Source of the DNA: CAWCXF01 sp963799455
GTDB lineage: Bacteria > Pseudomonadota > Alphaproteobacteria > Rhodobacterales > Rhodobacteraceae
Direction: 5' to 3'
DNA length: 64,000 nucleotides
Assembly: GCA_963799455.1 (NCBI GenBank)
Contig: CAWCXF010000005.1
Location: 124,001-188,000 of the forward strand
Shown here one piece after another: positions 22,044 to 31,006 of this stretch (position 1 is the first letter of the stretch; every line of letters begins with the position of its first letter). The notes under the pieces are model-generated. The model was not told the DNA's origin and made no database searches. It saw only the letters and a list, made by a program, of their open reading frames with translations. A program made the translations under genes and the position numbers.

Positions 22044-22289
22044 CGGGGTCGTCCTCAGGGCTTGGGTGAAGCGTGCAACTCCACCTTACCCGATGGTCCC
22101 GGTGGCCACCGCAATCGACACCGCCAGGGAAGGGGAATGCCCCACCCCGGACAGCACCGTCGGCGACCCCGGAAATTACACCACCACCGCGGGCGCTACC
22201 CAGTGCGCCGAGCGTCCGGAACGCTTCACAATCAATCCAGCCCACCACTCCATGGGACTGAACAGCTAGGGCCGAAATGCCCCAGCGCA
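22044..22289. other. 5' flank and probable terminal repeat of the broken IS256
   Basis: No gene. The stretch ccggaaattacaccacca near 22170 looks like a terminal-repeat core of IS256-like elements and is inverted relative to gtgtaatttcggg near 17416. Confidence 0.4.
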
Positions 22290-22463
22290 TCCATATATCC
22301 TAGAAGAAGGACACCGAAGCGCCCGGAAGGGCAACCGGGGAGCGTATGGCAGCGGCCGGGATCCGCTGAGAACAGGGGAAGAGGGCCACAGGCGGAGGCG
22401 CGAGAGGGCCGGCCGGAAAGACGGCCAGGAAGGCCGCGGGTTAAGCCCCCGAGCCCCCCGACG
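22290..22463 (+). ncRNA. Possible group II intron remnant (domain I-like)
   Basis: Purine-rich, structured sequence including cgcccggaagggcaaccggg, gagcgtatggcagcggccgg and gatccgctgagaacagggga resembles the 5' domain I of bacterial group II introns. No reverse transcriptase, domain V or intron 3' end is present nearby, and the right side is cut by the next IS256. I rely on resemblance only. Confidence 0.25.
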
Positions 22464-23858
22464 GAGCTATGGCCGAATCTGGGTGATGGCGGTTCGAGGA
22501 GGGCGGCGTATCGAGGCGGGTGACGAAGCCTGCCAGGACCTCCAGATGGAGCGATACGCCGTGACCGAGACTACCAGCATCCTGCCCTTTCGCCAGGGCG
22601 ACGAGATCGACGATCCGCTGACGGCGCTGGCGCGCGAAGGCGCGCGGCGCATCCTCGCGGAGGCGCTGGCCGCGGAGGCCGACGCGCCTCAACGCCACCT
22701 TCGCCGAGGCGCGGCTCGAGGACGGCCGGCGGCGGGTCGTGCGCCACGGCTCCGGCCCCGAGCGCGCGATCCAGACCGGCGTGGGACCGGTCCCGGTTCG
22801 CCGGCTGAAGGTGCGCGACCGCGATCCGGGCGAGTCCGAGCCGGTGCGGTTCATCTCGGCGATCCTGCCGAGATGGGCGCGGCGGACACGGAGCTTGGAC
22901 GCGCTTTTGCCGGTTCTCTACCTCCGCGGCGTCTCGACGGGGGACTTTCAGGAGGCGCTGGCGGCGCTGCTCGGCCGCGACGCCCCGAACCTGTCGCGCC
23001 TTCGGTGATCGGGCGCCTGAAGGAGGGCTGGCAGGACGAGTGCGCGCGCTGGCAGCGGCGCGACCTGTCGGCCCGGAGGTACGTCTACGTCTGGGCCGAC
23101 GGGGTGTACTTGCAGGCGCGGATGGAGCCCACGGCCGAGTGCATGCTGGTGGTGATCGGAGCGACGCCCGAGGGCAAGAAGGAGCTCGTGGGGTTCCAGA
23201 CAGGCGTGCGCGAGAGCGTCCAGAGCTGGCGCGAGCTGCTCGTCGATCTGACGGCAAGGGGCCTGGCCACAGCCCCCGAGATCGCGGTGGGCGACGGCGC
23301 CATGGGGTTCTGGCGGGCGCTCGAGGAGGTCTTCCCCTCCACGCGTCATCAGCGCTGTTGGGCACACAAGGCCGCCAACGTCCTCAACGCGGTCCCGAAG
23401 TCGGTTCAGCCCGGCATGAGGGCCGACCTGCGCGAGGTCCGCGACGCCCCCGACCGGGCCCAAGCCGAGGCGGCCATCGCCGTGTTCGTGAAGAAGTACG
23501 GCGCCAAGTACCCCAAGGCGGTCGAGCGCCTGGTGAAGGACCGCGACGCGCTCTTGGCCTTCTTCGACTTCCCGGCCGAGCACTGGGATCACCTGCGCAC
23601 CGCCAACCCCATCGAGAGCGTGTTCGCCACCGTCCGCCATCGGACCGTCCGAACCAAGGGAGCGCTGTCGCAGACCACCGCCCGGCTGATGGTGTTCAAG
23701 CTCGTCATGGCCGCCTCGAAGACCTGGCGGCGCCTGAAGGGCGAGAACCGCTTGCCGATGCTCCTCGCCGGCGTCACCTTCACCGACGGCGTCGCCACCG
23801 CGGCGCCCGATCACCGCGCCGCCTGATCGGCCGCGTCACCCAAAATCAGCCATAGCTC
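22464..23858 (+). mobile_element. IS256-family element with degenerate transposase
   Basis: The left end gagctatggccgaatctggg and the right end (reverse complement) gagctatggctgattttggg form a good inverted repeat bounding the transposase pseudogene. I found no convincing target duplication. The right end lies inside a hicA reading frame. Confidence 0.7.
22561..23826 (+). pseudogene. IS256-family transposase with two compensating frameshifts
   Basis: Starts at GTG 22561 (TETTSILPFRQGDEIDDPLT). Near 22682 the frame moves so that LNATFAEARLEDGRRRVVRH to GVSTGDFQEALAALLGRD reads in another frame. Near 23000 it returns for VIGRLKEGWQDE, YVWADGVYLQARMEP, AVGDGAMGFWRALEEVFP, RCWAHKAANVLNAVPKS and IESVFATVRHRTVRTKGAL. 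About 105 residues in the middle are therefore out of frame. DDE positions are readable but the product would be scrambled. Confidence 0.85.
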
Positions 23859-24000
23859 GCGGGTTGGACCCGGAAGGGCGTCCGCGGCTTGCACCACAAG
23901 GTTCGTGTGGGGCGCCGAGGTCTTGATCGTCCCGCACCCGAAGAAGGACCTGCCGCTGGGCACGGCGCGCGCCATCGCCCGCGCGGCGGGGTGGCTCTGA
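23859..24000 (+). pseudogene. hicA: HicA toxin, 5'-truncated and frameshifted
   Basis: Directly at the IS256 right end the reading AGWTRKGVRGLHHK continues, after one extra G near 23901, as FVWGAEVLIVPHPKKDLPLG and ARAIARAAGW to a stop at 24000. This is the HicA mRNA-interferase fold, with its catalytic His in the GSHH-like motif (here GLHH) and the PHPKKDLPLGT tail. The first strand-helix segment is missing. HicA cleaves mRNA when free of HicB; this copy cannot be made. Confidence 0.75.
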
Positions 24001-24013
24001 GGAGGCCGCGATC

Positions 24014-24406
24014 ATGCGCCCCATCATCGGCGTCGTGCACAAGGACGAGGGCTCGGCCTACGGGGCCTCCTTCCCCGACGCCCCGGGCTGCTTCGCGGCC
24101 GCCGACGAGCTCGACGGGCTGATCCCGGCGGTGGTCGAGGCGCTGACGCTCTGGGCCGAGGAGGGGGAGCTGCCCATGCCGCGCGACATGGAAGCGATCC
24201 GCGCCGAGGTGGCGGACGAGCTGGCCCAGGGTGCCGCTCTCGTGGCCGTGCCGCTGGTGGTGCGGGCGCGCGTGCCCCGGCGGGTGAACGTCTCGCTCGA
24301 CCGGGGCGTGCTGGAGGCCATCGATGCCGAGTCGCGGCGGCGGGGCATGACCCGCTCGGCCTTCCTCGCCGAAGCGGCGCTCAACGAGATCGAGGCGCAG
24401 CACTAG
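24014..24406 (+). CDS. hicB: HicB family antitoxin (orphan)
   Basis: 130 residues. The N-terminal HicB fold has GVVHKDEGSAYGASFPDAPG and CFAAADELDGL. The C-terminus (about 95-125) is a ribbon-helix-helix DNA-binding segment, RVNVSLDRGVLEAIDAESRR then GMTRSAFLAEAAL. It follows the hicA stop by 13 bp, the normal operon order. The antitoxin is intact while its toxin is broken, so it has no partner here; it may still act as a DNA-binding repressor. Confidence 0.88.
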   Translation: MRPIIGVVHKDEGSAYGASFPDAPGCFAAADELDGLIPAVVEALTLWAEEGELPMPRDMEAIRAEVADELAQGAALVAVPLVVRARVPRRVNVSLDRGVLEAIDAESRRRGMTRSAFLAEAALNEIEAQH

Positions 24407-24485
24407 GCCTTGATGGTGTGACCGCCCCCCGACGGCATCTGTTGTGCCAAGGTGGGTCAGCGACGATCCACGGAGGGGAGCGGTC

Positions 24486-25514
24486 ATGTCGGAGATTATC
24501 ACGGTCGGGCTCGATCTGGCGAAGAATGTGTTCCAAGTGCATGGGGCGGACGGCTCGGGGCGGGCGGTGCTGCGCAGGAAGCTGCGGCGCGCGCAGGTGC
24601 TGGAGTTCTTCGGCCAGCTCGGGCCCTGCACCGTCGCGATGGAGGCCTGCGGCGGGGCTCACTTCTGGGGTCGCGAGATCGGCAAGCTGGGCCACGAGGT
24701 GCGGCTGATCCCGCCGGCCTATGTGAAGCCGTTTGTCCGGCGGCAGAAGAACGATGCGGCGGATGCCGAAGCCATCTGCGAGGCGGCGCAGCGGCCGAAC
24801 ATGCGCTTCGTACCCGTGAAGAGCGAGGAGACGCAGGGCGCGGCGTCGGTGTTCCGCGTGCGCGAGCTGCTCATTCGGCAGCGCACGCAGACGATCAACG
24901 CGCTGCGCGGGCATCTGACGGAGTTCGGGGAGGTCGTCTCTCAAGGGGCCTGGAACGTGCGCCGGCTGGTTGCGCTGGTCGAGATGCCGGACAGCGACCT
25001 GCCGGATGCGGCCCGGGCGACGCTGCAAGTCCTGGTCGAAGGACTGCGCCACCTCGAGGAGCGCATCGCCACGCTGGACGCCGAGATCGCCCGCCGGGCG
25101 CGCGAGGACGAGACCGCACGGCGGCTGATGACGATCCCCGGGATCGGCCCGCTGATCGCCACGGCGCTGGCCACGCTCGCCCCGCCGCCCGAGACGTTCG
25201 GCAAGGCACGCGACTTCGCGGCGTGGCTCGGCCTCACGCCGAGGCAGCATTCCACCGGAGGCAAGCAGCGGCTCGGGGCGACGACGAAGATGGGGGAGCG
25301 CTCGCTCAGGCGCCTGCTGATCATCGGGGCCAACAGCGTCATCATCAAGCGGCACGTGCACGCCGCCGCCAAGCCGGGCACGTGGCTGGGCAGGATGCTC
25401 GCGTGCAAGCCGGGGATGCTGGTGCGGGTGGCACTCGCGAACAAGATGGCGCGGATCGTCTGGGCCCTGATGGCCCGGGGCGGCGTCTACAGGGCTCCGG
25501 TCGCGGCGGCGTAG
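24486..25514 (+). CDS. IS110-family transposase (intact, third type)
   Basis: 342 residues from MSEIITVGLDLAKNVFQVHG. The RuvC-like domain shows AMEACGGAHFWGREI and RRQKNDAADAEAICEAAQRP; the C-terminal domain shows LMTIPGIGPLIATALATL, FAAWLGLTPRQHSTGGKQRL and TKMGERSLRRLLIIGANS. It is related to the copy at 17627-18661 but distinct. The flanks (24407-24485 and 25515-25774) hold no other gene that I recognise. Confidence 0.93.
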   Translation: MSEIITVGLDLAKNVFQVHGADGSGRAVLRRKLRRAQVLEFFGQLGPCTVAMEACGGAHFWGREIGKLGHEVRLIPPAYVKPFVRRQKNDAADAEAICEAAQRPNMRFVPVKSEETQGAASVFRVRELLIRQRTQTINALRGHLTEFGEVVSQGAWNVRRLVALVEMPDSDLPDAARATLQVLVEGLRHLEERIATLDAEIARRAREDETARRLMTIPGIGPLIATALATLAPPPETFGKARDFAAWLGLTPRQHSTGGKQRLGATTKMGERSLRRLLIIGANSVIIKRHVHAAAKPGTWLGRMLACKPGMLVRVALANKMARIVWALMARGGVYRAPVAAA

Positions 25515-25726
25515 AGCCGCTCGCGGTCGCGAGGCGTCGGAGCACAAGAGGGCAAGGAGCGGTATGGCGCAGCAGTCGTGAGACGGGATCGGGACACCCA
25601 GCCTGCAACAAAGTGCCTTCGAGCACGCGGCTTTGATCTGGACCCGATCCTCGACCACCACACGGGCCCGCGGCATGACGATGGCCGCATCACGAGGCCG
25701 GATACATGTCAGCACCCGACGGCGCG

Positions 25727-26612
25727 TCAGTCCAAGCTTCGACGATCCCTCTTGCGCATGGGGCGGTTATACATGTTGACAAAGTCTCGGACCCACAGGC
25801 GGATGCAGGCAAGGTCGAGGAAGCCGAGGAGGCTTGTGGCGGTCTTGTCGTAACGCGTGGCGAGGCGGCGGCTGTGCTTGAGCCTGCCGATGCAGCGCTC
25901 GATGCGGTTGCGCAATGCGTAGAGGGCGCGATCGACGCCCTTTCGCGCCTTGCGGCGCCGGCGCATCGGGATGACGGGCACCCCATCGCGCGCCTCGGCC
26001 CAGGCCCGGATGCGGTCGCTGTCGTAGCCCTTGTCGCCCAGAAGAGCCGCCGGCGCGGGCAGGTCGTCGCCCATCACGAGGTCGAAGCCGCGGTGATCGG
26101 AGGTCTGGCCGGGCGTGACACAGGCCGCGCATCGGCAGGCCCCACGCATTGACCCGGAGGTGGATCTCGGTCGTGAGGCCACCGCGCGAGCGGCCAAGAC
26201 CCTGGCGCGCAGAGCTCCCGCCCCCTTCTTCGGCGCCCCCGCGGCGTGCTGATGCGCCCGCACGATGGTGCTGTCGACCATCCGCAGCCGGTCCGGCGCA
26301 GGCTCGATCTTGGCCGCGCCCTCGTTCAGCGCCTCCAGGATCGCCTCCCACAGCCCCACCAGCGTCCATCGCCGGAACTGGCGGTAGACGCTGGACCACT
26401 TGCCCTCACTCCTCGGGCAGGTCGCGCCAGGCGCTGCCGGTCCGCGCGATCGGTCCGCGCGATCCAGACCCGAAGGGCCGCGCGAAGCAGCGAACACCCT
26501 GTCGAGCACGCGGCGATGATCGCCGGCAGGCCGGCCCTGTGGGGCTCGCACTTCGCGGACAGAACGGCTCGAAGAACGCCCACTCCGCGTCCGACATCAG
26601 ACCACGCGCCAT
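25727..26612 (-). pseudogene. IS5-family (IS427-like) transposase with multiple frameshifts
   Basis: N-terminal MARGLMSDAEWAFFEPF (26612) loses frame. KWSSVYRQFRRWTLVGLWEA and MVDSTIVRAHQHAAGAPKK follow in a second frame, GLGRSRGGLTTEIHLRVNAW in a third, and LLGDKGYDSDRIRAWAEARD, RIERCIGRLKHSRRLATRYD and LGFLDLACIRLWVRDF back in the second. Asp residues of VDSTIV and GDKGYDS and the Glu of RIERCIG (DDE) are readable. Terminal repeats GTTGACAAAG (25775) and CTTTTGTCAAC (to 26672) probably bound the element, so the frame runs out past its left end. Confidence 0.85.
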
Positions 26613-26672
26613 GACCGCCTCCCAGCCAACCATCACTCAGCTAGCGAGGACGTTCAGAAGGCTTTTGTCAAC
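25775..26672 (-). mobile_element. IS5-family element bounded by short inverted repeats
   Basis: GTTGACAAAG on the left and the inverted GTTGACAAAAG on the right enclose 898 bp, a normal size for IS427-type IS5 elements. The encoded transposase is degenerate. Confidence 0.5.
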
Positions 26673-26780
26673 ACGGCCTAGGACGTTTCCCAGCCCGATC
26701 GAACCGGTCGGGCGCCCGGACCATGCTGCCACGACGGAGCCTGGAGCGTCCGAGCCGATCCCGTCGGGTCGAAGCGCGCT

Positions 26781-27854
26781 CTAGGGGCCGCCGCGGGCGC
26801 TGCCGTCGCCCTGCGCGCGCCCATCGTCGCCGATGCTCGCACCCTCGTGGACGCCTCCGCCCTCGTGCCAGCGCCAGGCGTCGGCGATCATCTCGCGCAA
26901 GGAGCGCTCGGGGCGCCAGTCGAGCTCGGCCGCGGCGCGCGTCGAGCCCGAGACGAGGCGCATCGCGTCGCCCGCGCGCCGCGGCCCGACGCGGTGCGGC
27001 ACGGGGCGGTTGGTGATGGCGCCCGCGGCCTCGATCACCTCGCGCACCGAGTAGCCCCGGCCCGAGCCGAGGTTGAAGGCCCGGCTGGGCCGGCCGTCCA
27101 CCAGCCAGCCGAGCCCCGCGACATGCGCCCGCGCGAGGTCGGTGACGTGGACGTAGTCGCGCACCGCCGTGCCGTCGGGGGTGTCGTAGTCCTCGCCGTG
27201 GACCACCAGCTCGGGCCGGCGGCCGGCCACCGCGTCGAGCAGGACCGGGATCAGATGCGTCTCGGGCTCGTGGCGCTCGCCGATCTCGCCCGAGGGATCC
27301 GCGCCCGCGACGTTGAAGTAGCGGAAGATGACGTGGCGCAGCCCGTGCGCGGCCTCGAAGTCGGCGAGCAGATCCTCGACCGCGCGCTTGGTGGCGCCGT
27401 AGGCGCCGGCGGGTCGGCGCTCGCAGCCCTCATCGAGCGTCGTGCCGTCCTGGTCGCCGTAGACCGCGCAGGTGGAGGAGAACACGACCCGCCCGCAGCC
27501 CGCCGCGACCGCGGCCTCCAGGAGCGTGAGCGAGCCGCACAGGTTGTTGCGCCAGTAGAGGCCGGGCTTGAGGACCGCCTCGCCGACCTGGCTCAGCGCG
27601 GCGAAGTGCAGCACGGCCACGGGGCGGTGGCGCGCGAAGGCCGCGTCGAGCCGCGCGCGGTCGCCGAGGTCGCCCTCCTCGAAGGGGCCGTAGCGCACCG
27701 CCTCGCGCCAGCCGGTCGAGAGGTTGTCGTAGGTCACGGGCATCCAGCCCGCATCGCGCAGCGCCTTGCAGGCGTGCGAGCCGACATAGCCCGCCCCGCC
27801 GGTGACGAGCACCCTCCGTCCGTCCCCCACCGTCTCCGAGCGCATCGCCGCCAT
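26781..27854 (-). CDS. galE: UDP-glucose 4-epimerase GalE
   Basis: 357 residues, short-chain dehydrogenase fold. It interconverts UDP-glucose and UDP-galactose with bound NAD. The Rossmann motif VLVTGGAGYVGSHACKAL is near residue 15, the catalytic Ser/Thr is in VFSSTCAVYGD, and the YxxxK pair is in GAYGATKRAVED. RYFNVAGADPSGEIGE and VRDYVHVTDLARAHV are family blocks. The C-terminus has a non-conserved Gly-rich tail of about 25 residues. It is last in the cysQ-kdsB-galU-galE series and downstream of galU, whose product supplies its substrate. Confidence 0.95.
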   Translation of the reverse strand: MAAMRSETVGDGRRVLVTGGAGYVGSHACKALRDAGWMPVTYDNLSTGWREAVRYGPFEEGDLGDRARLDAAFARHRPVAVLHFAALSQVGEAVLKPGLYWRNNLCGSLTLLEAAVAAGCGRVVFSSTCAVYGDQDGTTLDEGCERRPAGAYGATKRAVEDLLADFEAAHGLRHVIFRYFNVAGADPSGEIGERHEPETHLIPVLLDAVAGRRPELVVHGEDYDTPDGTAVRDYVHVTDLARAHVAGLGWLVDGRPSRAFNLGSGRGYSVREVIEAAGAITNRPVPHRVGPRRAGDAMRLVSGSTRAAAELDWRPERSLREMIADAWRWHEGGGVHEGASIGDDGRAQGDGSARGGP

Positions 27855-27993
27855 CCTCGCACACCCTTCGTCGCCCGGCCCCTCGCGGGGGCCGGCCGGG
27901 GCTATGACACGGGAGCCCGTGCCGCGACAGGTCGGGCCACGACAGGTCTGGCCACGACGGGCGGGGCCGCGCGGTCCGGCTCCGGGATCGGGC

Positions 27994-28935
27994 TCAGGCG
28001 GCGGCGGTCTGCGCGGGGTCGATCTCGGCGAGGAAGGAGGCGAACTCGTCGCGCAGGTCGGGGCGCGCGAGCCCGAAGGCGACGGTGGCCTGGAGGAAGC
28101 CGGCCTTGGTGCCGCAGTCGAAGCGCTGGCCCTTGAAGCGGTAGCCGTAGACGTCGTGCCCTTCGGCGATCTCGCGGGCGATGGCGTCGGTGAGCTGGAT
28201 CTCGCCGCCGGCGCCCGCGTCGATGTCGTCGAGATGGGCCATCACCCGCGCGCTCAGCACGTAGCGGCCGATCACGGCGAGGTTCGAGGGCGAGTCCTTC
28301 GCGGCGGGCTTCTCGACCATGCCGCGCATGCGCACCAATGCGCCCATGTCCTCCGACACGTCGAGCATGCCGTAGGAGGAGGTCTTGTCGGGCGTCACCT
28401 CCATCGCCGCGACCATCGAGCCCCCGGTCTCGGCATGGGCTTCGACCATTTGCCTGAGGCAGGGCGTCTCGGCGGCGATGACGTCGTCGGGCAGGATCAC
28501 GGCGAAGGGCTCGTCGCCCACCAGCCTGCGCGCGCACCACACCGCGTGGCCGAGCCCCAGCGGCTTGGCCTGCCGCAGGTAGGCGATGGCGCCCGAGTCC
28601 ATGTCGGTGGCGCGGAGCGTCTCGAGGAGCGCGTCCTTGCCCTTCTCCTTGAGCGCCGCCTCGAGCTCGGGCGAGTGGTCGAAGTAGTCCTCGAGCGCGG
28701 ACTTGCCGCGCGAGGTGACGAAGATGAACTCCTCGATGCCGGCCGCGCGCGCCTCGTCGATGGCGTACTGGATCAGCGGGCGATCGACGAGGGTCATGAT
28801 CTCCTTCGGCACCGACTTGGTGGCCGGCAGGAAGCGGGTGCCCAGCCCGGCGACGGGGAAGATGGCCTTGGTGATCCGCCTGCGGGCGGGGCGGGGGCCG
28901 GGTCCGGCGGCAGGGCGACGCGATTGCAGGCTCAT
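27994..28935 (-). CDS. galU: UTP-glucose-1-phosphate uridylyltransferase GalU
   Basis: 313 residues from MSLQSRRPAAG at 28935. It makes UDP-glucose from UTP and glucose-1-phosphate for polysaccharide and lipid glycosylation. The nucleotidyltransferase motif AIFPVAGLGTRFLPATKSVP and the second Lys block VEKPAAKDSPSNLAVIGRYV are intact, as are IQYAIDEARAAGIEEFIFV and RFDCGTKAGFLQA. It pairs functionally with galE, 139 bp downstream. The 256 bp upstream, before kdsB, may hold its own promoter. Confidence 0.96.
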   Translation of the reverse strand: MSLQSRRPAAGPGPRPARRRITKAIFPVAGLGTRFLPATKSVPKEIMTLVDRPLIQYAIDEARAAGIEEFIFVTSRGKSALEDYFDHSPELEAALKEKGKDALLETLRATDMDSGAIAYLRQAKPLGLGHAVWCARRLVGDEPFAVILPDDVIAAETPCLRQMVEAHAETGGSMVAAMEVTPDKTSSYGMLDVSEDMGALVRMRGMVEKPAAKDSPSNLAVIGRYVLSARVMAHLDDIDAGAGGEIQLTDAIAREIAEGHDVYGYRFKGQRFDCGTKAGFLQATVAFGLARPDLRDEFASFLAEIDPAQTAAA

Positions 28936-29191
28936 GGGAGTCCCTCGTCTCAACTGGCGCCCGGGCCGGGACCGGGCCGGAACGGTTCCGGCGAGGCGGT
29001 GCGGGCCGCCGCGAATGCAAAAGGTGGGTGCCGGAGCGCTCCGACGCCCACCGCGCGAATCGGTCTATAGCTCACTTGTGGCACAAAGAAGTCGTCGCAG
29101 GACACGACGCCCCGTCCCGCGCGGCGCCCCGCGGGGCGGGGCCTGGTGCATCGGCGGTGTCCCGCGCCCTCCCCCATCGTCCGGGAACCCC

Positions 29192-29998
29192 TCACCGCAG
29201 GCCGACCTGGACCAGCATCGCCTCGACGCGGGCCACGTCGTCGGGATGGTTGACCTCCCAGAAGGGTCGGCCCCGAGCCTCGACGCCGACGCAGGCCACC
29301 GGCACCCCGCGCTCGAGGAAGCGCAGCTGCTCGAGCCCCTCGGCACGCTCGAGCGCCCCCATCGGCCAGGAGGCGTAGTCCCTCAGCGCCTGCGGGCGGT
29401 AGGCGTAGACGCCGACATGGTGCAGCACCCCCTCCGCGCCGCCCGAGGAGAAGGGCAGCACCTCCTTGGAGAAGTAGAGCGCCGAGCCGTCCTCGCGCAG
29501 GACGGCGGTGGTGGCGCCGACGAGCCCGCGGGCGCGGTCGGCGCGCAGCGCGGCCTCGGCCTTCTCGGACGCGCGCAGCACGGGCGTGGCCATCGCCACC
29601 TCGGGATCGCGCTCCATCCGGTCGAGCAGCGCCTCGACGAAGGAGGGCGGGGTCAGCGGCGCGTCGCCCTGCAGGTTGACCACCGCGTCCCACTCGCCCC
29701 GCGGATCGGGGCCCAGCGCCTCCATCGCGGCGGCGCAGCGCTCGGTGCCGTTGCGGCAGGATCCGGGGGTGATGACGACCTCCGCCCCGAAGCCCTCGCA
29801 GTGGCGCGCGATGCCCGCGTCGTCGGTGGCCACGACGACGCGGGCCGACGAGACCGAGCCGGCCGCGAGCACCGCTGCCTCCCAGCTGCGCTCGATCAGG
29901 CTGCGCGACTCGCCGGTGGCGCCGCGCAGCATCGCCAGGGGCTTGCCGGGGAATCGCTGCGAGGCATGGCGCGCGGGGATGACGATCAGCGCCCTCAA
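29192..29998 (-). CDS. kdsB: 3-deoxy-manno-octulosonate cytidylyltransferase KdsB
   Basis: 268 residues. It activates Kdo as CMP-Kdo for lipopolysaccharide core synthesis. The N-terminus (M)RALIVIPARHASQRFPGKP and VVNLQGDAPLTPP, VYAYRPQALRDYASWP and FWEVNHPDDVARVEAML are family blocks. The start is TTG at 29998, overlapping the cysQ stop (TTGA) with GGAGG 7 nt upstream; no ATG fits the conserved N-terminus. Overlap means translational coupling to cysQ. Confidence 0.93.
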   Translation of the reverse strand: MRALIVIPARHASQRFPGKPLAMLRGATGESRSLIERSWEAAVLAAGSVSSARVVVATDDAGIARHCEGFGAEVVITPGSCRNGTERCAAAMEALGPDPRGEWDAVVNLQGDAPLTPPSFVEALLDRMERDPEVAMATPVLRASEKAEAALRADRARGLVGATTAVLREDGSALYFSKEVLPFSSGGAEGVLHHVGVYAYRPQALRDYASWPMGALERAEGLEQLRFLERGVPVACVGVEARGRPFWEVNHPDDVARVEAMLVQVGLR

Positions 29999-30792
29999 GC
30001 CGAGGCCTCCAGATCGACGCCCGGCGCGTGGGCGAGGAAGTGCGGGTTCTCGTAGCCGGGCTTGCCGTAGGTGAGCGGCGTCAGGTCGGACGCCACCACC
30101 ACCGCGCCCCCCGCGCCGATCAGCACCGCGTGGCCCGCGGCGGTGTCCCACTCCATGGTGCGCCCGAGCCGCGGGTAGAGGTCGGCCTCGCCCGAGGCCA
30201 CCAGGCAGAACTTGAGCGAGGAGCCCGCCGAGCGCGTGCCCGCCACCTCGTAGCGCGCGATGTAGGCGTCGGTGGCGGCGTCGCGGTGGGACTTCGAGGC
30301 GACGACGTTGAGCGCCGCGTTGTCGGGCGTGGCGACGCGCAGGGCCGTGGTCTCGCCCGGGGCCTCGCCGAACGGCCCCGCCTCCTCGACCGAGGCGCCG
30401 TCGGGGCCGGTGTAGAAGAGCCGCCCCTTGGCCGGCGCGTAGACCACGCCGCGCACCGGCCGGCCGCCCTCGACGAGCGCGATGTTGACGGTGAAGTCGC
30501 CCCGGCGGCGCACGAACTCCTTGGTGCCGTCGAGCGGATCGACGATCAGGAAGCGCTCCGCCCGCTCCTCGTGGGTGTGCGCGCGCTCCTCGGTGACGAC
30601 GAGCACGTCCGGGAAGGCGCGGGCCAGACCCTCGGCGATGATCCGGTCGGCGGCCATGTCGGCGCGCGTCACCGGGCTCTCGTCCTCCTTGGCGCGCACG
30701 CCCAGGTCGTGCGAGCCGTGGACCTCCATGATGGCGCGCCCCGCCTCGAGCGCGAGGCGGCGCATCTCGGCGCAGAGGCGGTCGAGCTGCAT
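29995..30792 (-). CDS. cysQ: 3'(2'),5'-bisphosphate nucleotidase CysQ
   Basis: 265 residues, inositol monophosphatase superfamily. It removes the 3' phosphate from PAP, the by-product of sulfate assimilation. Metal-binding motifs are present: EDESPVTRADMAAD, VTEERAHTHEER, FLIVDPLDGTKEFVRR and EWDTAAGHAVLIGAGG. Start MQLDRLCAEMRRLA at 30792, preceded by a ggagtcc-type site. It is the first gene of the minus-strand cluster leading to kdsB. Confidence 0.92.
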   Translation of the reverse strand: MQLDRLCAEMRRLALEAGRAIMEVHGSHDLGVRAKEDESPVTRADMAADRIIAEGLARAFPDVLVVTEERAHTHEERAERFLIVDPLDGTKEFVRRRGDFTVNIALVEGGRPVRGVVYAPAKGRLFYTGPDGASVEEAGPFGEAPGETTALRVATPDNAALNVVASKSHRDAATDAYIARYEVAGTRSAGSSLKFCLVASGEADLYPRLGRTMEWDTAAGHAVLIGAGGAVVVASDLTPLTYGKPGYENPHFLAHAPGVDLEASA

Positions 30793-31006
30793 GGGGACTC
30801 CTCGGGGCACAGGCGCAGGGCGGACGCGCGGCGGCGCTTATGCTGCGGCGGGGCGCCGCAGGCAAGGCGAAGGCGGGGGGAGGCCGCGCCGAAAGCGCGC
30901 GCGCGCCCTGGGACGACGCGCCGCATCCGCAGGCGGCGCGCGAGCGGAACGGCGCCCGCGCGCGCCCCGTTGACGCGCCACGCACCCCAACGGAGGAGAT
31001 CCCGAG

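Noticed and set aside
22436..23866. gcgggtt on both sides of the IS256 as a target duplication
   Set aside because: The left copy lies about 20 bp outside the inverted repeat, so it does not abut the element.
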